Notes: generated by a model not told the origin, from the letters alone. A DNA stretch of 64,000 nucleotides from Aporrectodea caliginosa (GCA_020284085.1 JACEVL010000132.1:574501-638500); one strand, 5' to 3'. Positions 45,690 through 58,412 are shown, numbered from the stretch's first letter. Made by a program: numbers and translations.

Positions 45690-45872
45690 CGAACAGCAGT
45701 ACGAATGTACAACAGTACGAATAGCAGTACGCAAAATAGTACGAATAATAGTACGAATAGCAGTACGCAAAATAGTACGAATAATAGTACGAATAATAGT
45801 ACGCAAAATAGTACGAATAATAGTACGCAAAATAGTACGAATAATAGTACGAATAGCAGTAAACATCATAGC
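45690..45872. repeat. 12-bp minisatellite, AATAGTACG(AAT/CAA)
   Basis: About 15 units of AATAGTACGAAT/AATAGTACGCAA. Both strands are open (NSTN and IRTI repeats), a consequence of the repeat. Confidence 0.93.
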
Positions 45873-46189
45873 ACGACTAATTGTACGGGCTCGAATGCGA
45901 ATAGCCGAACAAATACAAGGAAAATAGTAGGTTTGTGACTTTGGTTTACGTAACTCATCTCTCCCCAGTCGAGTAGAAAGCTTGGATAGTTTATCTTCCG
46001 CAAGTCAAACCAAGAAGTCGTTTATTATTTTCCTGTTTCTGTCAGAATTTGTCCTCAGAGACAATGCATATTGTGTTTAAAAGATTCGTAAATTAGGGCT
46101 CGAACCTGGACTTAGCCGGTCTTTCAGTCGGATGCAGAAATGCGCTATAGAAATAAAAAAATGTTCCTTTACAGCTACAGTTACTGTCA

Positions 46190-46420
46190 TAGTTAAAGTC
46201 ACAATCTATGGCGTCTACCAATTGGGGCTGGGAGAACGATCTCCCACGGTTGCCAAAAATGGGGGGTTAACGTTTCGGACATAAATCGGGGGTTGCTGAT
46301 TTCGGATAATAATATTATAACACCTTGCAATACGAAAATTAATACAATCGGCCAGAGTGGGGAGGTTTGTTCTCACATTCCAGGTGGGGGAGGGGTTAGA
46401 CGTCACTGGTCACAATTACG
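46190..46420. other. G-rich unclassified segment
   Basis: Contains GGGGGGTTAACGTTTCGGAC and GGTGGGGGAGGGG runs; could be a degraded transposon end. No duplication found. Confidence 0.25.
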
Positions 46421-47419
46421 TGTAATATTACAATTATAATATCGATGCATATATGATGACCGAGATACATGTTTTGATGATCGGTGGCATATAGCAGAGG
46501 AGAGCTTCTTCTGAGTAGGCGGCGTCTTCTTTCGTCAACCATCGCTTAATCCTTTCGCTTAGTCCGCTTTCACCAGACGCATTCAGCAAACTCAAGAGCC
46601 TTTATGCATAAAATTTCCCGCTTCTTGTCATGCTGCTGATGCTGCAGCGGTTGATCCCAGCATCTCAGGAAGTCGGACAGGTGCTGATTAATGACGTCGT
46701 CCATCACCAACTGCGCTCCAAGTCGTAATCGTCCTTGACGTTTCTTCGAAAAGGGAAAAGGGGACACTCCTTCCAGATGGTGTAGGATTCAGGCCTAGGG
46801 CCGGTTCCTTGGTCAGGGCAAAACTACGAAAGAACACTCAGATTCTGTCATACTGCTGTCATCGATGCAATGTCAAATGCTCTTATCTTGTAAGATTCCT
46901 ATCTGTGGCATCACTTGAAAAAATTTGACAGCCTGCAATACAATACAATGTGGCACTGGCAGCGCTGAAACGAATTTGTGCCTATTTATCGAGGTCGAAT
47001 TTTCTCAAGGGCTTTTGTACGTGACGAAGAATCTTACTGAACCGCGTACAATTTGCCGACACTCGCTCGTAAACGCAGATAATGATAGTTTAGGAGACGC
47101 AGCGATAAATTTCTGGTCGAGTTCCTGTTTTTCCACTTATAATTATCTATTATTCTCCGCCTGACAATTATTCCTCTTATTGTCTTTGGGATTTAGTCCG
47201 GGTGACTAGCCCTACGCCTGCTTGATTGCAGAGGAGACGGAGACGGAGGAGTGGGTAAAGGGAGCTGTAATAATGACGCTGAATTTTCACGCCTGAAGTC
47301 ATGCACACAAGGCGTGTGGAGAGGGGTTTCTGAGTCAAGTGAATGAGGAGCAAGAAAAGGGCTCGAATGTCACGATTTCCACTCGCATGATCGATTGGCA
47401 GCGCATCGTGCACGTCAGC

Positions 47420-48012
47420 AGAATACAAGCAGACAGACATAAAGATAGGGCAGGCAGACTGACAGACAGACAGAAGACGCACAGACAGCCAGAAAGACGG
47501 ACAGACAAGCAACCAGACTGACACACTGGAAGAAGCACTGACAAAATGACTGACAACATATACAGCCATGCAGACAGACAGACAGTCAATCGAACAGATA
47601 GAGAGTCAGAAAGAATGACTGATACACAGAGACGCAAGAAGTTAGGCAGCCACAAAGACAGTTACACGGAGATGTAAAATGAATGAATGAATGAACGAAC
47701 GACATGAAGCGAATGGAATGAATGGTTGAATAAATGAACAGAGACACCACTGATAGACTGACCACCTGAAATTTACTGATCAGGCAGAGAATGAATGGAT
47801 GAATGAACGAGAGATGAATGAATGAATGAATGAATGAATGACTGACTGAACGAATGAATGAGTGAATTACTGACTGAATGACTGAGTGAGTGAATGAATA
47901 ATTTACTTAATGTACTCATGAATTAATGAATTAATGACTGATTGGCTGACTGACTGACTGACTGACTGAATGAATAAATGAATGAATGAATGAATGAATA
48001 AATGAATTAATG
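47420..48012. repeat. (CAGA)n and (TGAA)n simple repeats
   Basis: CAGA-rich to 47660, then GAATGAATGAAC units at 47680-48012, ending 8 bp from the donor of exon 1 of the lectin/CUB gene. Confidence 0.93.
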
Positions 48013-48020
48013 AATCCTAC

Positions 48021-48090
48021 CTGAGAAAGTGAACTGAAGGCAGGTCCAGCAGATGAAGAGAAGATGGAGAAACAAAGCACCTTCGTCCAT
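48021..48090 (-). CDS. SUEL-lectin/CUB membrane protein, exon 1 (signal peptide)
   Basis: 70-bp coding part: 23 codons plus one base. ATG at 48090-48088 has A at -3 and G at +4. The encoded MDEGALFLHLLFICWTCLQF is followed by TFS, a short, strongly hydrophobic signal peptide. The donor TTTCTCAG|GTAGGA leaves phase 1, matching the lectin exon (G|AC, Asp). The seven exons sum to 1479 bp, exactly 493 codons with the stop. The intron is 3.0 kb and contains simple repeats and a hAT MITE. Confidence 0.75.
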
Positions 48091-48540
48091 CCTTCTTTTA
48101 TTTTCTGTCAGCCACAGAATCCGATTGTTTTTCAAAGACGTCCTATGACGAACGACCGTCTCAAGGACAGTTCCGAGACAGTTCAAGGACATTTCAAAGA
48201 CATTTGCAGGACCTTTGTCCGTCAGAGGATCTACAGACATAAAAACATTCTAAATAAAAGATTCTGGTGTAGTCTATATCAAATTGGGTTTAGACAAACG
48301 TTACAGTATTTGTTATAAGGATTATACAATATAAAATATTCGTTTATTGACTAATCAGTAATCATGGTTGTCACAAATGCAACTTTGTTAAAATATGAGT
48401 TTGTATATAGAGAATATATGGACCTGTTGCTATTATGCGTTATAGGCCCATTGTAATCGTAATCTTATTAAGTGCGTAAAATCATATAGCGCGATTATTA
48501 GCGCCTCCTCTAGAAAAAAATCCGCCACTGCTTGCACTTT

Positions 48541-48819
48541 GGCAGTGCCAGTCCCAAGCCTGGATGAAGGAGGAGGGAGACGTTAATGATCTTTGTAATC
48601 ACACAGTGTCGTTAAACCGAAACTATACTATCCTCCAGAAGACTGCTCATATATCTGCTCCTGTCCATGCAAAGCAAGACTACAATCAAAGGGAATGGCC
48701 TTCAACCGTGTTTTAAAGCAGAGGCAGAGTAGTAGCAGTTTCAATATTACCACACTGTGTGATAACAAAGATCATTAGCTTCGCCCTCCTCCTTTATCCA
48801 GGCTTGGGACTGGCACTGT
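48541..48819. mobile_element. foldback (inverted-repeat) element
   Basis: Arms 48541-48610 (GCAGTGCCAGTCCCAAGCCT, GATGAAGGAGGAGGGAGACG) and 48752-48819, inverted, about 85% identical, around a 140-bp centre. Single arms occur at 6441-6512 and 41611-41680. Transposase class not determined. Confidence 0.7.
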
Positions 48820-49199
48820 CAGAGTACAAACAGACTGAAACAGTGCCAGAGAAAGAAGAAGTATAGCTTATATCGCAGGTTGAACGGCCTTCTATTCCAG
48901 GTGTCCAGGATAAGTAACTGACCGCAACCCATGTCATAAACTCGTTGACTGCTACTGCATGACAAATGTGACGTAATGCGCTGTCGGTTACTATAGTGGC
49001 AGAGGAGCATTCGAAATGCGAAATTGCGTCGGCATCTGCATAAGTACAAAGACAATACGCATGTTAACGTATACCCTGAAAAGTCTTTGAGTGTTGGTTC
49101 TGACGTTGAAGGATCTTCGACTGAAGCACACGTCTGACCGCAACAACCAAACTGTTTGCACTATTAGTCTATTACCCTTCCAAAATTGGTTTATTTAGT

Positions 49200-49310
49200 G
49201 TCGCATTGTATTGTATTGTATTGTATTGTAGTGCAGTCCAACAGTGTATTTTATTATACTGTAAGTGTATTGTATTGTGTTGCATTGTATTGTAGTGTAA
49301 ATCGTTACAT
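49200..49310. repeat. (TTGTA)n pentanucleotide repeat
   Basis: ATTGTATTGTATTGTATTGT at 49206-49230 and degenerate copies to 49305; reverse complement of the (ATACA)n LINE tails. Confidence 0.88.
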
Positions 49311-49529
49311 CGCCTTTTAAATACTTCTTGAATGCACAATTGTATCCTATTTCACTGCATTGTGATGTGTCGCATTGCTTCCATTGAATTCCATTCATGT
49401 ACAGTACTGTATTCTTATGTTTCAGTGTTTTTTTTATTCCCTTCCATGCAGTCAACACTATAAAACAGCCAACAAGGGCTGCAGTTGAATGCATGATTTA
49501 GCAGTTACTGGTCACTGGAAAACCCTGTC

Positions 49530-49608
49530 TATAGATATCCACTGGTATTTAGTCGGCATTCGAACCAGGGAGACATCGTCAAAGTGCCTTCGATTTACCA
49601 CTACAGCC
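49530..49608 (-). mobile_element. tRNA-like SINE head
   Basis: On the minus strand: GGCTGTAGTGGTAAATCGAA (A-box-like) and CTGGTTCGAATGCC (B box). No cloverleaf of gene quality. Confidence 0.5.
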
Positions 49609-49979
49609 AAAGTCACGTTCAACGAAATGCTGACGGCAACTCTCCTAGAAATGGTGTCTGACAAGAGTCTACACTGTATTGTGGCCAGTAGGCTTGAACA
49701 TGTGGTTATCAGATAGCAATTGTCGATCAATGTGGCATGCAATAAAACAGTAATTAGGCCTAGATGCAGTACATGGTCTTTAAAATAAGTCGGGCTTAAG
49801 CTAAAATAACCTGGTATATGAAGATGATGAGTTTTAGGATGTGATATGAGTTAAGAGTATCCAATGCATGTATTACAAGACTCTGTCGACATTCGTCATA
49901 TGTGGAAGTTCGATGATGCTTTGGCTAAAGCACTTGCTTGATAACAGTAAACTTGTAACAGGACAGCATTTCTTTGCGG

Positions 49980-50600
49980 GATTCAAAACCTTTCCAACGA
50001 GTTCTCAGTGTCACATGCATCGGCACTCGAACTCATGACGCTGAAATAAATAGCAATCACGCCAATTGGACAGATTTTGGTTGAGACAAATGCGTCTGGC
50101 TTGTGATAGCAATATTGTTCCATCGTCAACAGTCCTTCTTTTCTGACCATCCATGTCACTAGTGTCTGTTGTGACCAGGGCTTCTTCCACAAAGTGTCCG
50201 TGCGTTTCAGGGGCTCCAATCCCAGCGGCCAACGTGCAACTGTTTGCTGATTTAGACGGGCGACACCACTTGGCCATGCAGCAGACGGGGCACGGACCCA
50301 GCCGTCTGCCTCCCTGCCCGCCCGGCGGAAGCTCGTCAATTATCGGGCGCCCGGTCGGTAGCAGGTGCTCTGACCGGTCGACACAATCTCTCCTTGTCAG
50401 ATTTAACGTCAGCCTAAGCTCGGTCGGTGGGGCCTGCTTAGTGCTGTCATCCAACCGTAAGCCATTGTCAATGCTCCAGATTACGGTCTCCTCTCTCTCG
50501 ATCGCCACTCGCCGCGAATTCCCGCATCAGTGTCTTCCGGCAACGGCGGACATACGAGGCATTGGACGTCATCTCGAAATGTGCATGCATACATAAGCCT
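49980..50600. other. GC-rich block with overlapping open frames
   Basis: A 147-codon plus frame (50153-50596) and a 165-codon minus frame (50508-50011) overlap, a sign of composition and not of coding. No domain recognised. It lies about 2 kb upstream of the lectin/CUB start, so it could include 5' UTR or regulatory sequence. Confidence 0.3.
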
Positions 50601-50727
50601 ACAGGCATACGTGCATATACACAACATATAGTCATGCGTACATATGTGCACACATAAATGCATAGAAATATACATGCATACATGCATGCAGACATCAATA
50701 CATACATAGATACATCTACAACAGTGA

Positions 50728-50764
50728 TGGCGAACTGACTGACTGACTGACTGACTGACTGACT

Positions 50765-50802
<38 letters not shown>

Positions 50803-50889
50803 GACTAACTGACTGACTGACTAATTAATTGACTGACTGACAGAAACTAACTGACTGAGACTAACTGACTGACTGACTGACTGACTGAT

Positions 50890-50921
<32 letters not shown>

Positions 50922-51037
50922 TGAAACTAACTGTCTGAGACTAAACTGACTGACTGACTGACTGACTGACTGACTGACTGACTGACTGACTGATTGACTG
51001 ACTGATTGACTTACTGACTGACTGACTGACTGAATGG
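50728..51037. repeat. (GACT)n microsatellite
   Basis: CTGACTGACTGACTGA arrays broken by GACAGA, GAAACTAA and GAGACTAA interruptions that recur in the same order. Confidence 0.96.
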
Positions 51038-51359
51038 TGTCTGGATGGGTGTCCCCTTTACCCTCAGCAGTCCTTCTGATGAATTGAAACCTGGGTCGAG
51101 AGGACCTCGCCTCGGTCGGCCACCGGTCGCTTCGTGATTAATGAGCTGCCTAATATTGGGTTCGGCTGATTTGGAGACGGATCACGACTAATATCGACCA
51201 TTGAAATCCCAGATAATTACGCAGTCCAGCTTCTAGCTTCTCTCTCCGCTCGAATGAATGGTGCATAGAACGATCGGCAAACATACGAGGACACCGATAG
51301 ATGACGCTACAACTTCTGCAATGGAACGCCGTAATGAAAACACACACCCAGCTCTCCTC

Positions 51360-51592
<233 letters not shown>

Positions 51593-51599
51593 GACAGTC

Positions 51600-53130
51600 G
51601 GTGGACAAAAGTTGGTGCTTGCGGCGTCACCCAACAATAGCGTTGGGAAACATAATCTAGACCGATAACAGACGGTCATAAACACGAAGTATCTCAGATA
51701 TAAAAAGGTCTGAGCTGATAAATCAGCCACAGACGCCAACTGATATGCCAAATGGAGGCGACTGAATTACAATAGAACCAGCAAACGAAGACATCAAGCT
51801 GAGCCACGATGGCTCTCGCAACGACGCCGTTTGCCGCATTCTAAAAGAGTCTCAGCTCAACCGTTGCAAAGAACTCGCGGTCTGTCCGTTTGTGATATTA
51901 GACTGAGGGGCTCAAAACCCGTAACATGTCGGTTTCTGACCTTTTTATCTATTCAGTCATATTCTACAAGTAATCTGCTTCAAAATACTTTTTACAGAAT
52001 GAAAATATCTTTTTTCTAACGGAACTTAGGCTCGTTTGATTCTTTCATTAGTATAGAGTAAGAAAATCGAATAAAAAGCTTCGGAATATTCGTGTCATCA
52101 AAGTTCTCAGCAAACATTACTTGATTATACTGCAATTTTGCTGATCAATAAAGGGCTATATCCCGTATCGAATAAAGCAATCACCATTGAAATCGGTTTA
52201 CCGCTTTACAAATTATGGCAAATTTACAGGCGACTGATGAATTGAGGAATATTCTATATTTTTTTATCCGTCTCGTCTATTTCAGCTTGTAGTTCAATAC
52301 CTAGGAAGCGACAAGCGTCGGGCTTTGATCCTTGGTGACATAAGACAACGAACTACGCAACTCATGAAAAAAACTTCCTAAATGTCGAATTCATTTCCGG
52401 AGTTCTTTCTCTTTGCAGCGCCTGAGGTGAGACTCTTTTAGAATGCGGCAAGTGGCATCGTTGCAGAAGCCATCATGGCTCGCCTTGATGTCTTTGTTTG
52501 CTGATTCCATTGTCATTCACTCTAATCCATAACTTGTGGTAAAAAGTCTGAGCTGAATTATCAAATCCACTGCATACTCGTGGCTCGATATTAGTGCATT
52601 TATCTGGATATTTATACAGCGCCTTTATAAGAACACAAGGGCGAAAAAAATGGCTACCTAGTAGGTCTGAGTAGAACAACTTGTTACAGAGAGCTTGAAA
52701 ATAGCTCATGTTTACTGGCCTATTGTATAGACTATATCCCTAATATTGAGCAACAGAGATGGGTGGAAGGACAGACGGGCGGGTAGACAAACGGATGGAC
52801 GGGCGGACTGACGGAAGGATGAATGAATGGATGGAAGACGAAAGCATGGATGGAAGGAAAGATGGATCGATGATTGGATGATTGACACACATTAATTTAT
52901 ACAGTAAGAAGGAGACAAAGAAACGTACGATGAAAACCTGTAGAACAGATATGCAATGTTATTGTATTTACGACTACTACCTTAAGTCGCTTAAAAGCTC
53001 AATCGATGAAGGAGAATTAATGAATCTTCGACGACGAAAGATATAAAAACAGATATAAACATTGGAAAACAAAAGGCTTCGGGCGAAAAGAACCAGCTGC
53101 TCCGGTTCTGCTCATGCAGAGCGTGAGAGA
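51600..53130. other. intergenic, nothing recognised
   Basis: AT-rich, no exon seen. A LINE/SINE tail-like TATTTATACAGCGCCTTTAT lies at 52609-52630 (minus-oriented). Confidence 0.3.
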
Positions 53131-53144
53131 TGGATAGGAGAAAA

Positions 53145-53176
53145 AAAGAATAAGACAGACAGAGGGACAGAGAGGC

Positions 53177-53207
<31 letters not shown>

Positions 53208-53440
53208 GACAGACAGAGAGGCAGAGAGGCAGAGATAGATAGAGAGACAGAGATACAGAGAGCGATAGAGAGACAGACAGAGACAGACAGAGAGACAGAC
53301 AGAGACAGTCAGAGACAGTCAGAAAGAGAGACAGACAGACATACAGAGACACACAGAGAGACAGAGCGAAGGACGTCTTTTAAATGGACGCCAGTTTACG
53401 GAGTGATGCACAGAAACACAAATTAGCCGACAGAGAGACA

Positions 53441-53516
<76 letters not shown>

Positions 53517-53645
53517 GACAGACAGAGAGACAGAGAGAGACAGAGAGAGACACAGAGAGACAAAGAGAGACACAGAGAGACACAGAGAGACAGACAGAGA
53601 CACAGACAGAGACACAGACACAGACAGAGTGTGAGACAGATATAT
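53145..53645. repeat. (GA)n / CAGAGA simple repeat
   Basis: CAGAGAGAGA and GACAGACAGA units, with a pure GA run at 53449-53508. Open in several frames as repeats. Confidence 0.96.
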
Positions 53646-53699
53646 TGAGAAAGGTGCACACACTCAGACGCACTCTAGGACTATCATCGTCATCGTCAT

Positions 53700-54070
53700 C
53701 TCTGCCCATAGGCTTAAAGCGGTATTATAGTATACTGCACATTCGAAATGCTTTCTGCCACACTTGTACCTTAGCGAGATCTGTTGCCCTACCCTTAGTG
53801 CTCGGGGCTCGTGCTCCATCTGTTCGGTTGAACAAGGTCTCCTCTCTGTTCCTTTGCTGGTACCGCCACTAGGCAGAGCCGTGACTTCTCAGTGGTAGGC
53901 CCCTCGATCTGGAATGGCCTCCCATTGGCGCTCCGCTCCCTTTCTAGAACCCCTTCTCAGGCGTTCCTCTCTCAAATTAAGACAGTTTTATTTGGCCGCG
54001 TTGGGGTTGGGAGCGCCTCTGAGTAGTCCCTTGAATTTTCACTATACAAATTCTCGCAATGAATGAATAA
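53700..54070 (+). pseudogene. LINE ORF2 C-terminal remnant with 3' tail
   Basis: In shifting plus frames: RAVTSQW, VVGPSIWNGLPLALRS, LSQIKTVLFGRVGVGSASE. The sequence GGGAGCGCCTCTGAGTAG encodes GSASE-stop, so the stop codon of the ORF is part of the tail motif found on the SINEs. Then CTTGAATTTTCACTATACAA. Confidence 0.83.
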
Positions 54071-54126
54071 CTACGCCGTGCCATGCCAAGTCTAGCTGTG
54101 GACAGTGTTCTGTGTCGTCGAGCCAT

Positions 54127-54520
54127 TCTCTTCTAGTTCTTCCTCTTTTCTCTTCCAGTTCTTTCTCTTTTTCTCTTCCAGGTCTTTCTCTTTTTCTCTT
54201 CCAGGTCTTTCTCTTTTTATCTTCCAGTTCTTTCTCTTTTTCTCTTCCAGGTCTTTCTCTTTTTATCTTCCAGTTCTTTCTCTTTTTCTCTTCCAGTTCT
54301 TTCTCTTTTTCTCTTCCAGGTCTTTCTCTTTTTCTCTTCCAGTTCTTTCTCTTTTTCTCTTCCAGGTCTTTCTCTTATTTCAGTTCTTCTTCAAGGTCTT
54401 TCTCTTTTTCTCTTCCAGGTCTTTCTCTTTTTCTCTTCCAGTTCTTTCTCTTTTTCTCTTCCAGGTCTTTCTCTTTTTCTCTTCCAGTTCTTTCTCTTTT
54501 TCTCTTCCAGGTCTTCCTCC
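54127..54520. repeat. 23-bp minisatellite, TTCTTTCTCTTTTTCTCTTCCAG
   Basis: About 16 copies of a 23-bp unit (positions 54150-54172 are typical), alternating between CAGTTC and CAGGTC junctions. Every unit is a long pyrimidine tract ending in CAG, i.e. a consensus 3' splice site on the plus strand. Confidence 0.95.
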
Positions 54521-54979
54521 GTTTGTCGTGTCTTCCGCAACTCACTTCATGACGCCTCAGAGAAATTTGGCTTTTTTCTGATGATCGATGCTATTAGACA
54601 TTCTTCCACATTCAGCCTTCTTACTTTGCGTTCGTTATTTCTGTGTGCAGCTTTTAGCATTAATTAGTGATTCCTTCAGCATCGGTTGGAGGAATTCTGG
54701 TGAAAGCAACAGATTAGAAGATGATCAGATAAAAATGGCAGGTAACAATGCTGAAATGGGCCTACAGAGGGTAATGGATGCGCCAGTGGAAGAATACAAT
54801 AAACACGGAAAAGAATGACTACTGTCATCAGGGCTAAAATAAATTAAGAAGTCACCATGCAGTTCCTTTACCTTAGAAGCCTGATAACAAACGAAAGCCT
54901 TGCATTGATCACAAGAATAATATTGGGAAAAGAAGCATTATAAGAGAAGGAGACTGAACTTAAGGAGATATTATTGAAA

Positions 54980-55335
54980 GTCCCACGTGAAGTGTAATAC
55001 TGTACCTATCTGAGACATTTGCTATCGGAAAAGCAGAAGTTGAGAACCTAGAGGCAAAAAATTAGAAATTTGGATATGGCGAGCACTGTCCAAAATCAGC
55101 TGGAAGGATCGTAAAACAGGTAGCGAGAACACTGAAGAATACAACAACAAAAGTTACAAATGAAATGAATGAGTCACATACAAAGTGGTAGACTAAGTCA
55201 CTGAGTAAAGTGATTGAAGGAAATAAAGCTGTAAGAAGGCAGTTGGATTGGATGATGGATGAAATAATCAGTCGGGCTACAAATAAATTAAGACAATGGC
55301 AGAGAAAAGCAGAAGAATGATGTACCTGAATATCT
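54980..55335 (+). pseudogene. LINE ORF2 C-terminal remnant, second family
   Basis: KLEIWIWRALSKISWKDRKT resembles the 'KLEMWxWRRMLKISWxDRxT' segment after the RT domain of RTE/craniate-like LINEs. A later stretch LDDG...IKTMAEKSRR is compatible with its C-terminal end. Several stops. Adjacent to a GAT array. Confidence 0.55.
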
Positions 55336-55337
55336 GG

Positions 55338-55341
55338 ATGG

Positions 55342-55399
<58 letters not shown>

Positions 55400-55635
55400 G
55401 AAGAAGAAGAAGAAGAAGAAGATGATGAAGATGATGAAGATGAAGATGAAGATGACGGTGACGATGACGTCGTCGTCATGATGACGATGACGATAACGAT
55501 GACGTCATCGTCATGATGACAATGACGATGACGACGATGATGATGATGATGATGAATGATGATGATGATGATGATGATGATAATGATGATGATGATGATG
55601 ATGATGAGGTATGATGATGAGTATGATGATGACGG
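55338..55635. repeat. (GAT)n / (GAA)n microsatellite
   Basis: GAT array at 55341-55397, GAA to 55420, GATGACGATGAC variants with GACGTC palindromes at 55460-55520, then GAT to 55630. Confidence 0.96.
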
Positions 55636-55639
55636 TGAT

Positions 55640-56765
55640 GATGAAGAATGGCGACGGTGTCTATAGTACACAAACAATCAACCTATGGCTCATCCAAGCA
55701 AAACCGTTATCAGGCTACTACAAGAAGGTAGTCCGCGAAGATCATTCACACGAGCAACTGCTCAACGTCTTCAACATTTTGATCTTACTTCGTATGCAGT
55801 TGACTGCTGTATTCAGTTCATACCTTTAAAGCTCGTCTTTAGTACAGCAGTAGATTGTGTACTATAAGCCTCTCTGACTTTATTATCTTTTATTTGATTT
55901 TCATTGATGTTATATTGTTTCTCCGGCCATTGTCATTTCTTGCTGATTTCACAAGTCGTTGTACATTTCCTGTACTGGAATTTAATCGGATTCCTTTTTA
56001 TTAAGTCTTGCTTTTCTCTTCTTTTACGCTATTGCCAGAGTCCTTTCCAAATTCAACACCTGTTTCTGTATTACAAGTATATCAGCGGCATTATTTTCTC
56101 CGTGGCCTTCACTATGATATTTAAAAAATCTCTTTAACTTAATTTTCTATGCCTATAACCTTCAAATTACGTAACTCTGATGCCAACGGTTTCTCCTTCT
56201 CATACTTGCAAACCGCTTGGAGAAAAAGATGCTAGAAAAGAATACAAGAGGCTAAAAACAGAGACAGCGAAAAAGAGAGAAAACGAGGCGAAGAAAAAGC
56301 GAGAGAAACAGACACAAAAAGCGTTGTAGAGAAAGACAGAGAAAGTTGTTTACAGCAGCAGACATTATCTCGACCCCCGATGAGTGGTTCGACAATTAGC
56401 TCTCACTCGAAACTCGTCGATCCACTCAATAGGAATCAGAACTCGCTAAAACGCATCGACAGGCTGCTTATTGTTCCCGACTTAAAAGCATCTACTCCGA
56501 ATGCAACGACGATATTAACGGCTCTTAAACGGTGTTCATGCCGACGCATTGGTCGCTTTTTAATAATGGCGTCTTTCAGAAGCAGAGTGCTATTTTCATG
56601 AGGAATTGACACGCCATTTCATCTATAACCATTTTCACAATATGAAAAACTGGATGTATACAGTTTCAGTTAGAACTCCCGGCTTTCCGATCCATCGCAC
56701 ATATGAACACCTTTCGACATTGTTTGTGGCAAACTTATCAAACATAAGAGCGCAGGTATTCACCA
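55640..56765. other. intergenic, nothing recognised
   Basis: No exon, domain or repeat family identified. Confidence 0.3.
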
Positions 56766-56767
56766 TC

Positions 56768-57142
56768 AAAGACTGGCAACTATAATAGGATAAATTCAAT
56801 TGTCGACTATTGCGATATAAAAGAGTTTTGAGTTAGTGTAGTGCTACAGTAGCTTATTTCTTAGGTCTTATGCTATTGTTACATGCATGATATTATGACA
56901 TTAGGTGGAGATTGTTACATTCTTAGGTTACGTAACTCTTTGATATTTAACCCTCAAACTCTGGCAACCACAATAGCAGGATAAATGCTATTGTCGACTA
57001 TTGCGATATAAAAGAGTTTTGAGTTAGTGTAGGGTTACAGTAGCTTATTTCTTAGGTCTTATTGTAGCGTGTATCATTATAAGCTTAATATCATTTTAGG
57101 TGGAGATGGTTACATTATTCTTAGGTTATGTAAATCTTTGAA
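56768..57142. repeat. tandem duplication, ~190-bp unit
   Basis: Copies at 56768-56955 and 56958-57142. Both contain TGTCGACTATTGCGATATAA, AAGAGTTTTGAGTTAGTGTA and CAGTAGCTTATTTCTTAGGT, about 88-90% identical. Non-coding; unit origin unknown. Confidence 0.9.
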
Positions 57143-57144
57143 AT

Positions 57145-57880
57145 GTTACAGTCCGTTGCATCATCGAATATTTTCCGCAACGCTGACCCATATTGTGCGA
57201 TTCGATAGGCCAGGCCCTGTAATAACTTAGCTGGATCTGCTTCGTTCGCTGGTTTCATTCTCGGCCTGCATGGTCGATCCTATCGACGTGTAGGGTCCTT
57301 CGTCGGTTTGCAAGAACGCGGGTCTGCAGTTCGCGCAGCCGACCAGAAAATCGTGTTAAAATTCTCGATGCACGGAAATTGCATCCTTGACAAAGACCAG
57401 GACACGGTAGAAACGACTCCAGCCCCCGTTGGTCCGTCCGCAACCGGCGTCGTCTCCAAGCTGAATGGCAGGAAGCCAGTCAATTAAATTGGCGTAGTGC
57501 ATGGCGCTGGGTAATGTATAGATCTGAAACCATTAGCTGGATTAACGTAACTATCGATCTATAGGCAGCGATACACTGTCGCGCGCTGCGGAGTTCCATC
57601 TGAGACGATAATATTGCATCAAGGGGATTATAAGAAGTTTATGAATAAGTCGCTTCGCCGTTCCATCTTGTTAAGTGGGTTCGGCGGTTGTAACACACTC
57701 CGCGGTCTGTCGATGGGAAAACACCGCCCCCCCCCGCGGCGTCGCTTCCAATAAACAAATTTCATTTTTATTTCCACAGTATATAATGTCGCCAGAGTGT
57801 TTCGTAGATCAATGTACTACTCGCATCTACGTAATAACATCACGTAATATTCTTCGGTCTGTAATAATACATGAATTTAT
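57145..57880. other. intergenic, nothing recognised
   Basis: Moderate GC at 57250-57480 with short overlapping frames and no domain. Confidence 0.3.
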
Positions 57881-57887
57881 TAGCACT

Positions 57888-57965
57888 TCTATAGTAGTAG
57901 TGGTGGTAGTGGTGGTGATTTTAGTAGTAGTAGCAGCAGAAGCAGTAGCAGAAGTAGTAATAAAA
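57888..57965. repeat. (TAG)/(GTG)n microsatellite
   Basis: ATAGTAGTAGTGGTGGTAGT and AGCAGAAGCAGTAGCAGAAG; sits at the 3' end of the SINE that follows, so may be its expanded tail. Confidence 0.85.
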
Positions 57966-58245
57966 ATATTCTTCTTTATTAATTCAAACTGACAAGTACG
58001 CAGTATGATCGCAAGTCATAGTATGAACGATTGATTACAAGTGACTAATACAGGAGTCGAATTTAGCTTATGGCAGCTATGCAAGGCGACAATCTGACCT
58101 ACTGCTCATTTTACCGACACCACCTAGCGAATGACAGGCTGAATCGACCTTAGGGAGGTTGGCGGGTATCGATCCCGCTTCCAATTTGATGTTCTGCTCT
58201 TCACACCGGTGATGTTACCATTTATCTATGGCACCCCAATGAGAA
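57960..58245 (-). mobile_element. SINE (family B), near full length
   Basis: On the minus strand: AGCGGGATCGATACCCGCC (B-box-like, 58163-58181), GGTCGATTCAGCCTGTCATT, GCCTTGCATAGCTGCCATAA, CTAAATTCGACTCCTGTATT, then CAGTTTGAATTAATAAAGAA and the TAG/TAC tail. Same order as 40365-40970 and 42145-42365. Confidence 0.8.
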
Positions 58246-58412
58246 ATCGGTGATACATGTAAGTCTAAGGAGCTTAGTGTTATCTGCTTACATGAACATT
58301 GTGCTTGACATTACATTTTGCACCATTACTCCTGTATGAAGAAGAATCAATGCTACCATTCAATCGAATGAATGAATCAACGTATTGGTGACCCATCGAT
58401 TGATGTCTTGTG

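Noticed and set aside
50011..50596. 165-codon minus and 147-codon plus overlapping frames
   Set aside because: No domain, no phase-consistent splice sites, no resemblance to known families.
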